Assembly (NCBI RefSeq): GCF_022758885.1
Contig: NZ_JALEBH010000001.1
Span: forward strand, 186,001-250,000
Source: Sphingobium sp. BYY-5
Lineage (GTDB): Bacteria > Pseudomonadota > Alphaproteobacteria > Sphingomonadales > Sphingomonadaceae
Direction of reading: 5' to 3'
Length of the DNA: 64,000 nucleotides
This document shows, in pieces, positions 25,389 to 34,400 of this stretch; within the stretch, counting starts at the first letter, position 1, and every line of letters starts with the position of its first letter. The translations under genes and the position numbers were made by a program. The notes under the pieces were generated by a model. That model ran no database searches and was not told where the DNA came from. It was given only the letters and a program-made list of their open reading frames with translations.

Positions 25389-26675
25389 TCACGGCGCGGC
25401 GGCGGCGATCACGCGCTGGCCAAGGTCCGATCCTTCGGGCAGGGCGCCCACCAGGGCCAGGGAGCCGTCCGCCTCGCGCCGCGCGATCACGACGGCGAAA
25501 CCGTCCGCATCGGTGTTGATCGCGACCGGATCGATTGGCGCTGCGGCCTTCATGGCGTCGCGGGCGATCCGGCGCTTGTCGGGACGTCCGGGCCGGGCGG
25601 AACGGCGCTGGGCGCGCTCGTCCCGCACCACTGCCTTGAGCCCGCCGACATAGGTGGCGAGATATTCGGCAAGCTGCCCGACGCCCAGGTCCGCCGCCAG
25701 CGCATGGTCCAGCGCGGTGGCATATTCGGTGATGCGCGTCTTGTCATAGGTCGCGCCGAAGACGAGCTTGATGATCGCGGTCATCGGGCTGCGTGCCTGG
25801 GTCTTGATCCCATAATCGGCCAGCAGTTCGGCATAATCGTCGGGCCGGGCGCGGGCGACCAGCGCGAAGTCATGGGCCAGGCTGACAGCGCGATAGAGGG
25901 CGGCGTGGCTGCGCGCCTCGCTGATGCGAACCCGTGCGGCGCCGTCACGCGCGACGGCGAGCCAGTCGGCGAGGGAAGCGTCCTCGCCAGGGCATTCCGT
26001 CCCCGTCAGGTCCAACCTGTCGTCATCATTGTTCGGTATCGACAGGCTGGCGGGGCCGTCGGCCCAGACCGGCGTCACCGCACGCGGTTCGGGCGCGGTG
26101 CGCAATGCTTCGCCGACTTCCTGTTCCAGCGACTGGTGCGCGTCGTCATTGGCCACTTCCTTCCAGTTGATGACGCCGAACACGAAGTCGATCACGTCCC
26201 CATCGGAGGAAAAGGGCATTAATATGCCGCGGTAGAGGATTTCCGCGCCGCGCTGATTGACGAATTCGGCCTCGAATCCGATCGGCGCGACATTGGCGAT
26301 GATCTGCAGATAATGATCGGTCAGTCGCGACAGCAGCGACCGCGCCGGGACGTCGTTGATATAGTCGATCGTGCCTTCGATATCGCATTCCCGGCGCAAG
26401 GCCGGACCAAGATAGACGATCGCCGGGTTTTCAAGGCCGGTGCTGAAGTCCAGCAATACGCTGTGTGGGCCGAAATCCTCCAATTGCTCGGGCGAAAGAT
26501 CTTCGATCGAGGGCAAGGTGCGGTCGCCCAGCAGCGATGCCCAATAATTATAGGCGCGCACCTGCATCCGCCGTTCGTCGGAACCCACGGCAGGCGGCGT
26601 TTCGATCGCCGCATCGGTGGCATCGTCATAATCATTCTGATCGTTGGCGACGGCATGTCCCCGCAGAGTGTCCAT
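25389..26675 (-). CDS. PAS-domain protein of the alphaproteobacterial PAS_5 type
   Basis: 428 residues from ATG 26675 (MDTLRGHAVAN), chosen because GGGGATCGACCA precedes it; in-frame starts further up lack a site. Residues about 40-200 form a PAS_5-like domain (RAYNYWASLLGDRTLPSIED, then DFGPHSVLLDFS and NPAIVYLGPALRREC). The C-terminal half is mostly helical and not recognised (PDDYAELLADYGIKTQ, TKITEYA-like region); no kinase, cyclase or DNA-binding domain is visible. A sensory role is inferred from the PAS fold only. Confidence 0.7.
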   Translation of the reverse strand: MDTLRGHAVANDQNDYDDATDAAIETPPAVGSDERRMQVRAYNYWASLLGDRTLPSIEDLSPEQLEDFGPHSVLLDFSTGLENPAIVYLGPALRRECDIEGTIDYINDVPARSLLSRLTDHYLQIIANVAPIGFEAEFVNQRGAEILYRGILMPFSSDGDVIDFVFGVINWKEVANDDAHQSLEQEVGEALRTAPEPRAVTPVWADGPASLSIPNNDDDRLDLTGTECPGEDASLADWLAVARDGAARVRISEARSHAALYRAVSLAHDFALVARARPDDYAELLADYGIKTQARSPMTAIIKLVFGATYDKTRITEYATALDHALAADLGVGQLAEYLATYVGGLKAVVRDERAQRRSARPGRPDKRRIARDAMKAAAPIDPVAINTDADGFAVVIARREADGSLALVGALPEGSDLGQRVIAAAAP

Positions 26676-26795
26676 TTGGTCGATCCCCAAAACCCATGGA
26701 AAGCCTTCCCAAGGAATCGACATTGGCACTCGATGGTAAAGGGCGGGTAAAGACGCCGCCGCGACAAAAGGTTGCCGCCAATGCAATTTGTCCGC

Positions 26796-26823
26796 TTGTG
26801 CCGCGCGCCAACCGCTGTTATCT
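26796..26823 (+). promoter_or_regulatory. Possible sigma-70-type promoter of tRNA-Thr
   Basis: TTGTGC (26796-26801) and TTATCT (26818-26823) are 16 bases apart and end 12 bases before the tRNA. The fit is moderate. Confidence 0.35.
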
Positions 26824-26835
26824 GCCCGCGCCAAC

Positions 26836-26911
26836 GCCGCTTTAGCTCAGTTGGTAGAGCATCGCATTCGTAATGCGGGGGTCACAGGTTCGAGTCCTGT
26901 AAGCGGCACCA
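26836..26911 (+). tRNA. tRNA-Thr (anticodon CGT)
   Basis: A full cloverleaf can be drawn: acceptor GCCGCTT with AAGCGGC, D arm GCTCAGTTGGTAGAGC, anticodon stem TCGCA with TGCGG around loop TTCGTAA (anticodon CGT, reading ACG), T arm ACAGG-TTCGAGT-CCTGT, and an encoded CCA end. Its 3' end is followed by an integrase remnant in the same orientation, the classic position of a tRNA used as an integration site. Confidence 0.97.
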
Positions 26912-27020
26912 GGATCCCCCCCATCTACGGGGCTGAAAATCCTCAAAAACCCCGGAAATACTGGTCTATTGAGGCATTGGCTTTCCAGTGTTGTACGTCC
27001 TTGTCCACCTGCATCCAGGT

Positions 27021-27078
27021 GATTTGGGGGCCACGGATTGGGGGCCACAACGGCAAATTCGAGGTCGTGGCCCCCAAT
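27021..27078. repeat. Clustered GGGGGCCAC repeats before the integrase remnant
   Basis: GATTTGGGGGCCAC (27021-27034) is followed directly by GGATTGGGGGCCAC (27035-27048), and an inverted GTGGCCCCCAAT lies at 27067-27078 against the integrase start. Short iterated sites between a tRNA end and an integrase gene are typical of arm-type recombinase sites; binding is inferred. Confidence 0.5.
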
Positions 27079-27257
27079 GCTTACCACAGTCGAAATTAAT
27101 GCGCTTAAGCCAAGAGAGAAGGCCTATAAGGTGGCTGACGGGAAGGGCCTGTACCTTTTGGTCCAGCCATCCGGATCCTTGCTATGGCGCGTCAAATTTC
27201 GATTCCACGGGATCGAGAAGAGAATGGCGCTGGGACGATATCCTGACGTCAGGTTGA
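27077..27257 (+). pseudogene. 5' fragment of a P4-type tyrosine integrase
   Basis: From ATG 27077 about 60 codons match the N-terminal DUF4102 domain of tRNA-associated integrases: LTTVEINALKPREKAYKVAD, GKGLYLLVQPSGSLLWRVKF, then KRMALGRYPDV. The similarity stops near 27257, where antisense transposase sequence begins; the catalytic R-H-R-Y domain is missing. Only a remnant of an integrative element survives downstream of tRNA-Thr. Confidence 0.85.
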
Positions 27258-27628
27258 CGTTTGGGCTTGTCGCCCTCGATGTCGGGCAGACGAGAGATGC
27301 CGTGTCGCTGCAGGCACCGATGCAGCGCTGAGCGGGTCAGATGCGGGATCGATGGCTGCAACGCATAGAGACAGTCGTCCAGCGGCAGCAGCGTGTGTCG
27401 CCGGAATGCGACAACCATCGCCTCCTCCGCCTCGGTCATGGTTGTGGAATGAGGGGCCTTCGGCCCGGTCTTCAGATCATTGACCGTCGTCCGCTTGCGC
27501 CACTTCGCCACCGTCTTGGGGTTGATCCCAAGCTCCCGGCTCAGCGTCGCGAGCGAAGCCTGCGATCGCTGTATTGCTGCTCGGACGGCGTGCGTGGTCG
27601 TGGCGCTCCCGTGACGTACTTGCCCCAT
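27254..27628 (-). pseudogene. IS481-family transposase, N-terminal fragment
   Basis: From ATG 27628: MGQVRHGSATTTHAVRAAI, then LATLSRELGINPKTVAKWRK (helix-turn-helix), MVVAFRRHTLLPLDDCLYAL, and RCLQRHGISRLPDIEGDKPK. This is about the first 125 residues of a roughly 330-residue IS481 transposase. After KRQ the frame reads nonsense derived from the antisense of the integrase gene. The rve catalytic core is absent, so it cannot transpose by itself. Confidence 0.85.
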
Positions 27629-27690
27629 AATGCTTCCTTCCATTCCAACGAAAGGATCGCACCATCAAACTGTGGGATCAAACACCTAGG
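27254..27690 (-). mobile_element. Truncated IS481-family insertion sequence
   Basis: The 5' part of a transposase gene is on the minus strand. Its upstream end carries TGTTTGATCCCACAGTTTGA (reading minus, near 27686), a plausible terminal inverted repeat starting TGT. The other end is lost: transposase sequence stops at about 27254, inside the integrase fragment, with no opposite terminal repeat and no DDE-containing part. Confidence 0.75.
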
Positions 27691-27805
27691 GCAGGCGCTC
27701 GATCACGACGGATTGCAGCCGGTCATGCAGGTATCAACCGCGATCTGGAGATTGTAAGATGGTGGTTTGCTACCTTGGTAGCAGCTTATCGGTTGAGCGT
27801 TTAGT

Positions 27806-28696
27806 TCAGGATTTATACGTTCTATGCAGCGCAACCCCTGCGATGACGAGTGCGATCCCTGCCAACTCGGTCAAGCTTGGCACCTGGCGCAGCACAATGA
27901 AGCCGATCACCGTCGCGCTGGCGGGAAGTAGCGATAGGAGCAGGGCAAAGCTCGCGCGCGGTAGGCGCGACATAGCGAGCTGGTCGCAGACATAGGGGAT
28001 CACTGAGGAAGACACGCCGACTCCGATCGCTGCCGCCAGCAGCAAAGGGTTCGAGAATGCCGGTAACGCGCTGTCGAGACCGAACGGCAGCGCGGCTATG
28101 GTCGCGACCAGCATTGCACAGCCGAGCCGGTCGATGCCCGAGACGCCCGCACCGCCGGACGAAATGTGATGCCCGAGAATGATGTAGCCCATGAACAGCG
28201 CGCAGTTGGTAAAGGCGAAGACGTAGCCGAGCGGCTCGCCTGCGATACGGATATCGGTCAAGACAAAAATCCCAGCCACTGCGAGGACCAGGGCGAGGAG
28301 ATTGCGGCGCGCGCGTACGCCGTAGGCTGCAACCGTGATGGGGCCAAGGAATTCGATCGCACCCACCGTCGCCAGCGGCAACCGGGCTATCGCTTCATAG
28401 AACAGGGTGTTCATCGCGGCGAGGACAACGCCGAGCGCGACAATGATGGCCATGTCGCGCGATGCCAAAGTAGCGAAGGTTCGCCACGGCCGCCGCCAAA
28501 TGGCGAAGATCAGCCCGGCACTGGCGATCCGTAGCCAAGCGACGCCGGGCGGAGCGAGACTGGCGAATAGCAGTACGGCGAAGGACGGGCCGAGATAGTG
28601 GAACACCGCGCTGACGAGGAAGAAGACGTGCGGCGGCAGCCGATCAACGATCTTCGGCGAAGGAACTGCGATGCTAGTGGCGCTATCAGTGGGCAT
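27806..28696 (-). CDS. EamA/DMT-family transporter
   Basis: 296 residues with ten predicted hydrophobic helices in two EamA repeats (first about residues 20-145, second about 160-293). Motifs include FHYLGPSFAVLLFA, LRIASAGLIFAIWRRPW, and AIARLPLATVGAIEFLGPIT, resembling RhtA-type exporters of threonine/homoserine. Substrate is uncertain. It is divergent from an Lrp-family regulator across 92 bases, a common arrangement for amino-acid exporters controlled by their neighbour. Confidence 0.85.
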   Translation of the reverse strand: MPTDSATSIAVPSPKIVDRLPPHVFFLVSAVFHYLGPSFAVLLFASLAPPGVAWLRIASAGLIFAIWRRPWRTFATLASRDMAIIVALGVVLAAMNTLFYEAIARLPLATVGAIEFLGPITVAAYGVRARRNLLALVLAVAGIFVLTDIRIAGEPLGYVFAFTNCALFMGYIILGHHISSGGAGVSGIDRLGCAMLVATIAALPFGLDSALPAFSNPLLLAAAIGVGVSSSVIPYVCDQLAMSRLPRASFALLLSLLPASATVIGFIVLRQVPSLTELAGIALVIAGVALHRTYKS

Positions 28697-28788
28697 GAGC
28701 GTAGGATAAGCGGAGAGAGCAGGCTATTGAATGTCAACTTGAAGGTGATATTCTAATTTTGCATTCAATTTTGTAAGCGGAGTTACGT

Positions 28789-29277
28789 TTGATCCTTCAG
28801 AAGTCGAAGCTGCTGCATGATCCGCGCAATGTGGAGTTACTCTCTCTGCTCGGGGATAATCCACGGCTTGGTGTCTCGGAATTGGCTCGACGGGTTGGCA
28901 TGTCGGCGCCCGCTGTGCGGGAGCGGGTTTTGCGGATGGAAGAGGCGGGTGTCATTCGCGGCTATCGCCTGGAATTGGATCCCGCCGCCTTAGGCTATCC
29001 AGTTTCGGCTTATGTGCGCGTGCGCCCCGCGCCGGGTCAGCTTTCGAAGGTGGCCGAGTTAGCTCGTTCGCTGCCACAGATAGTCGAATGCCATCGAGTG
29101 ACAGGCGAGGACTGTTTCGTGCTGAAAGTCCATCTGCCTTCGATCGGTGACCTCGATCAGGTGCTGGATCAATTTCTGACCTACGGCCAGACCACAACCA
29201 GCATCGTGCAGAGCACGCCGGTTTCGCTACGCAGCCTGCCTCTCCAGAAAATATTAGGGGAAGAGCGACGGCATTGA
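28789..29277 (+). CDS. Lrp/AsnC-family transcriptional regulator
   Basis: 162 residues from a TTG at 28789, with AGCGGAG ahead. N-terminal winged helix-turn-helix (LLSLLGDNPRLGVSELARRV, then MSAPAVRERVLRMEEAGVI) and a C-terminal RAM ligand domain (YVRVRPAPGQLSKVAELARS, CHRVTGEDCFVLKVHL). It likely senses an amino acid and controls the divergent EamA exporter. The pair lies just inside the region marked by mobile-element fragments, so acquisition by transfer is possible. Confidence 0.88.
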   Translation: MILQKSKLLHDPRNVELLSLLGDNPRLGVSELARRVGMSAPAVRERVLRMEEAGVIRGYRLELDPAALGYPVSAYVRVRPAPGQLSKVAELARSLPQIVECHRVTGEDCFVLKVHLPSIGDLDQVLDQFLTYGQTTTSIVQSTPVSLRSLPLQKILGEERRH

Positions 29278-29542
29278 TGGCCGCCGCCGATTGATGTGAG
29301 CCCCTGACGTTGGTCCAGCGCCAGAGGCTCACATCACTACAGTGCCGCTGGTGCGGCCGTCGTGAAATGCGCTCGTTATCACCTGGGCTCCCCCTGGAAG
29401 GCCCCGGAGACGTGCGAGCGGCTCCGGCGCCCGACGGTGCTTGATGGCCCAATTGGGCAAGGTTGATGGTAAGCGCACCATTTCCCGCCATATCGATAGT
29501 CCCGCGCTTGCGGATCGCGTTGTGGCCACGCTAGGTTTGGGC

Positions 29543-30532
29543 ATGACCGACGCCCCTGCCATCACCATCGACGATATTCTGGATGCCGCGCGGGTGATTG
29601 CGCCTGCGGCGGTGCGTACGCCGCTGCTGGAAAATGCTAGGTTGAACGAGCGATGCGGGCGGTGCGTGTTGCTGAAATTCGAAGGCGCCCAGCATACCGG
29701 GTCGTTCAAGTTTCGCGGGGCGTATAACCGGCTGGCGCGGCTGGATGAGGCCGAACGGGCGGCGGGCGTTGTCGCCTGGTCGTCGGGCAATCATGCGCAG
29801 GGCGTGGCGGCGGCGGCGCGGATGCTGGGGATGCCCGCGACCATCGTGATGCCGGCCGACGCGCCCGCGATCAAGATCGCCAATACCCGCGCGTTGGGGG
29901 CGGAGGTGGTGTCCTATGACCGGCTGACCGAAAGCCGCGAGGCGATCGCCACCGATCTGGCGCAAAGGCGGGGGGCGACGCTGGTGCCGTCCTTCGACGA
30001 TCCCTTCATCATCGCGGGACAGGGCACGGCCGGGCTGGAGATTATCGATCAAGCGGCGCAGGCCGGTGCGGAGATCGGGCAGGTGCTGGTCTGCTGCGGC
30101 GGGGGCGGTCTGACGGCCGGGATCGCAACAGCGGTCAAGGCGCGCGCGCCGCATGTCGATATTCATACCGTCGAGCCGACGGGGTTCGACGATACCGCGC
30201 GATCGCTCCGCAACGGGCAGCGGGAGGCGGTTGCGCCCGATGCCCGGTCCATCTGTGATGCGTTGCTGGCGCCGAGGCCCGGCGCGCTGACCTTTCCGAT
30301 CAACCGGGCGCTGGTGACGAGCGGGCTGGTCGTGACCGACGATCAGGTGCGTGAAGCGATGCGCTTCGCCTTTTCGACGCTCAAGCTGGTGGTCGAGCCG
30401 GGCGGGTCGGTGGCGCTGGCGGCGCTGCTCGCCGGGCTGACGCCGGAGCGGGACGGCGCGGTGGTTGTCGTGCTGTCGGGGAGCAATGTCGATCCGGCCG
30501 ACTATGCGGCCATCCTGAGCGGCGACGCCTGA
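29543..30532 (+). CDS. PLP-dependent serine/threonine dehydratase
   Basis: 329 residues from ATG 29543 (MTDAPAITIDDILDAA). Fold type II PLP enzyme: Schiff-base Lys in GSFKFRGAYN, substrate loop SSGNHAQGVA, phosphate loop CCGGGGLTAG. There is no C-terminal ACT domain, so it resembles the catabolic threonine ammonia-lyase/serine racemase group rather than biosynthetic IlvA. Products would be 2-oxobutyrate or pyruvate plus ammonia. It is convergent with the response regulator, 12 bases apart. Confidence 0.87.
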   Translation: MTDAPAITIDDILDAARVIAPAAVRTPLLENARLNERCGRCVLLKFEGAQHTGSFKFRGAYNRLARLDEAERAAGVVAWSSGNHAQGVAAAARMLGMPATIVMPADAPAIKIANTRALGAEVVSYDRLTESREAIATDLAQRRGATLVPSFDDPFIIAGQGTAGLEIIDQAAQAGAEIGQVLVCCGGGGLTAGIATAVKARAPHVDIHTVEPTGFDDTARSLRNGQREAVAPDARSICDALLAPRPGALTFPINRALVTSGLVVTDDQVREAMRFAFSTLKLVVEPGGSVALAALLAGLTPERDGAVVVVLSGSNVDPADYAAILSGDA

Positions 30533-30544
30533 TTATCGCCAGGG

Positions 30545-31465
30545 CTATTGCGCGATCACCCTGACCGCGAAGGCGGCGGCGGCGGCGCGGGTTTCGACGC
30601 CCAGCTTTTCGAATATCTGTTCCAGATGCTTGTTCACCGTGCGCGGGCTGATGGTCAATATCTCGCTGATGACGCGGTTGGGCTTGCCATAGCTGATCCA
30701 GAGCAGCACCTCCGCCTCGCGCTGGGTGAGGCCGAAATGGCTTTGCAGGCGGCTGATGTCGGCCAGCGGATCGAGATGGTTGAGGCGGATCAGGATTTCG
30801 TCGCGGCGGGGGCGACCGACGATGATAAGTTCCACTGTGTCGCCCTGGCCGCTGTCTGCCTTGGCAGTGGTCCCGGCAGGCAGATCGTTGCCCAGCAGGC
30901 GCGTGACGGCGGTGCGCAGCAGAGCGGGCGGGGCGATGGCGCCGCGCGACCAACCGGGTTCCAGCGCTTCCATCAGCTTTTCCGCGCCCGGTGTGCTCCA
31001 GGAAAGCTGACCCTCGGTCGTGACCGCGATCAGGTTGCGCCCGGTCGCGTCGAGGGCGAACTGGCCGCCCTGGGTCTGGCGGGCGTTGGCCATGTGGACG
31101 CGGACGCGGGCCAGCAGTTCCTCGACCACGATGGGCTTGCGCACATAATCGACGCCGCCCGCTTCCAGGGCATGGACGACATGCTCGCTTTCGGTGAGGC
31201 CGGTCATGAAGATGATCGGGATGGGCGCACCGATGGGAAGCTGCTTGATTGCGCGCGTGGTTTCGAAGCCGTCCAGGCCGGGCATCACCGCGTCCATCAG
31301 GATGAGGTCGGGCGCGACATGCTCCAGCAGTTCCAGCGCTGCGTCGCCGCTGGTGGCGATGAGGACGGAAATATGCGCGGCTTCCAGTGTGTCGGTGAGG
31401 AAGCGTAGCGATTCCGGCGTGTCGTCGACGACCAGAACGGTGTCGTTGTGGGAAGGCATGGTCAT
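30545..31465 (-). CDS. LuxR/NarL-type response regulator
   Basis: 306 residues. N-terminal receiver domain with acidic pair Asp14-Asp15, phospho-acceptor Asp58 (LILMDAVMPG) and the Lys in DYVRKP. A middle segment (about 135-235) has a PAS-like look (LIAVTTEGQLSWSTPGAEKL). The C-terminal helix-turn-helix (LTQREAEVLLWISYGKPNRV, then SPRTVNKHLEQIFEKLGV) is of LuxR type. The start overlaps the stop of the permease-kinase by 4 bases, so it is the cognate partner. It is last in the urea block and may activate it; no binding site is identified. Confidence 0.92.
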   Translation of the reverse strand: MTMPSHNDTVLVVDDTPESLRFLTDTLEAAHISVLIATSGDAALELLEHVAPDLILMDAVMPGLDGFETTRAIKQLPIGAPIPIIFMTGLTESEHVVHALEAGGVDYVRKPIVVEELLARVRVHMANARQTQGGQFALDATGRNLIAVTTEGQLSWSTPGAEKLMEALEPGWSRGAIAPPALLRTAVTRLLGNDLPAGTTAKADSGQGDTVELIIVGRPRRDEILIRLNHLDPLADISRLQSHFGLTQREAEVLLWISYGKPNRVISEILTISPRTVNKHLEQIFEKLGVETRAAAAAFAVRVIAQ

Positions 31466-34400
31466 CGGGCGGCCCTTATGGTTCTGATAAGCCCCTTGAG
31501 GTCGAAACGGTCGAGATGGCCGAGCAGGCGTCGGGTGAGAGGCTGGGCGTCGGGCACGATTTCCTCCAGCGCGCGAATGCTGGCTTCGATACCGCGGACA
31601 TGACCGATGATCGCCTTCTGCTCAATGTCGGCGAGAAGGGGGGCGGCTTCTTCGGGCAAGGCGGGGAGGGCGTCATCCTCCGCTTGCGGAAGCGGCGTCA
31701 GGGGGGCGTCGCCGGTCCAGCGGATGCGAAGCTGATCGGCGATCGCGTCCAGCAGCGCGTCGAGATCGACCGGTTTCATCAGGAACATGTCGTGCGCCGC
31801 ACGTCCGTCGCCGCCGCGATGATATTCATGCGCGTTGGCGGAGACCATGACGATGCGGACAGCGCCGCCCAGCCGTTCGCGCAGAATGCGGCATATGTCC
31901 CAGCCGGACTCGCCGGGCATGGAAATGTCGAGCAGGACGATGTCGGGTTTCTCATAGGCTGCGATTTCCAGCCCCACATGGCCGCTCAGCGCTTCGAACA
32001 CCGTGAAGTCCAGCGGTTCAAGCAGGCCACGCAACACGGCAACCTGCGCGGCGTCATCGTCGATCAGCAATATCTTGCGGCGCGGACCTTCATAGCCCTT
32101 GATCGTTTCGACCGGCTGGCCGTCCGTCGCCTGGGCGGCGACATGGCCCAGCATCAACCGCACGGTGAATTGCGTGCGCCCATTCTGCATGTCGCCGCCC
32201 GGATCGCTGGTCACGGACAGGTCGCCGCCCAATATCTGTACCAGCGCCTGGGTGATGGCGAGGCCGAGGCCCACGCCCTTCTGCTTCTGCGCGTCGGGAT
32301 TGGAGCCGCGTTCGAACGGGTCGAAGATGCGTTTCAGGTCGTCCGGCGCGATGCCGATGCCGGTGTCGATAATGTCAAAGGTCGCCATCTGGCTGCGATA
32401 GGCGACGCGGAAGGTGACGGAGCCGCTGCGCGTGAACTTGATCGCGTTGGAGAGGAGGTTGATGAGGATCTGGCGCAGGCGCTTTTGGTCGGTGCGCACG
32501 AAATCGGGCAGCTTTTCGGGCCGCTCGTACAGAAATTCGATCCCTTTCGCCTGTGCCTGCGGGCGGAACATGTTGGCGATCTGGTCGACGAAGGGGGAGA
32601 GGCGGACGGTTTCGTTGCTGATGCGCAGCACGCCGCTTTCGACCTGGCTGATGTCCATCAGCCCTTCGACCAGGTTGGTGAGATGTTCGGCGCTGCGGCG
32701 GATGACCTTGGCGGCCTCGATCGGCGCGATTTCATGGCCGCGCTCCATCAACTGGGCATAGCCGTAGATGCTGTTGAGCGGCGAGCGTATCTCATGGCTG
32801 ACGCTGACGAGGTAGCGGCTCTTCGCAGCATTGGCGGCCTCGGCGGCTTCCTTCGCCCGTTGCAGCTCCGCCCCGGTCACGTCATGGGCGATCACCTCCT
32901 CCATCAGCTTCTGCACATGATGCTCGCTTTCCTGCATCGCCGACCGGCGGCTCTGATGGGCCAGCACGATCATCCAGGCGATCACCCCGCCGAACAGCGA
33001 GAAGAGCAGGAAGAGGCCCAGCATCAGGCTGCCGGTCTGGGTGGCGATGGAGGGCGCGCGGCGGGCGACCTGCCAGCCGATGCCGCCCAGCACCGCACCA
33101 TTGGCCAGGGTGATGATTGTCATCACCGCGATGAAATGGCCGACAGGCGTGTGGACATAATCGGCGACGGCGCGCGGAAGCAGGCGTTCCAGCCAGCGCG
33201 CCGCCTGCTGCGTGGCGCGGCTGTCGCTCTTGCACCGGTCGTGGCAGCGCGCCTCCAGCGTACAGCAAAGCGAACAGATGGGCGCGGCATACATGGGGCA
33301 ATGCGCCATGTCGGCGTGCTGGAAGGCGTTTTCGCAGATAATGCAGGTCTGCGCTTGGCTGCCTTCGGACCAGTGGGAGCGGCGGGCAATATAATAGCGG
33401 CCATGGGTGACGAGCGCGATGATCGGGGCGCTGGTGAAGGCGACCGCCATGCCGATGACCGGGGCGAAGGCCTGTGCCAGGGGACCGAGCAGGCCGAGAT
33501 GCGCGCTGCCCGACACTAGGATCGACAGCAGCATCGCGCCGATGCCGACCGGGTTGATGTCATAGAGATGCGCGCGCTTGAACTCGATTCCTGATGGGGA
33601 GAGACGGAGCGGCTTGGAGATCATCAGGTCGGCCGCCAGCGCGCCGATCCAGCCCGCCGCGACCGTAGCGTAGAGGATCAATATCGCCTCGATCGCGTCG
33701 AAGATGCCGACTTCCATCAAGAGCAGCGCGAGCAGTACGTTGAAGATCAGCCACACGACGCGGCCGGGATGGTTGTGGGTCAGGCGGGCGAAGAAGTTCG
33801 ACCAGGCGATCGACCCGGCATAGGCGTTGGTGACGTTGATCTTGAGCTGGCAGATGACGACGAAGAGGCCGGTCAGGATCAGCGACAGCCCGGCATGGCC
33901 CGACATGGCGGTGTAGATGGCCTGGAACATGGCGGTGGGGCTGGATGCCTCGCTTTGCGCCGCCGCGCTACGGATCAAGAAATGGGCGAGCCAGGAACCG
34001 AGCAGCAGTTTCATGCCGCCGATCAGCGTCCAGCCCGGTCCGCCCGCCAGCATCGCCGCCCACCATTTGCCCCGGCCGATCTTCGCCCTGGCGGGCAGGA
34101 AGCGCAAATAGTCGGCCTGCTCGCCGATCTGCGGCAGGAGGGACAGGAGCGTTGAAAGGGCGAAGCCGAAATAGAGCAGGCTGACGCTGCCGTCCTTCGC
34201 GCCCAACTGGCCGGTGAAGCGGCTCCATTCCGCCAGCGCCGTGGGGCCGGACCAGAGGATATAGGCGATCGGCGCGACCTGGAGCGCGATCCACACGCCT
34301 TGCGTGGCGTTCTGGAAGCGGGTGATGGCGCTCATGCCGTAAAGGGCGATGGGGATGACGACGAGTGCGCTCACCAGATAGGCGATGCTCATCGGCATTC

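Noticed and set aside
26723..26834. Longer N-terminus for the PAS protein
   Set aside because: The upstream in-frame starts at 26834 and 26723 have no ribosome site, while the ATG at 26675 has GGGGA at proper spacing. The extension also overlaps the probable tRNA promoter.
31516..33519. A 667-codon open frame antisense to the permease-kinase
   Set aside because: The minus strand encodes complete HisKA, HATPase and receiver motifs, so the opposite frame is not a gene.
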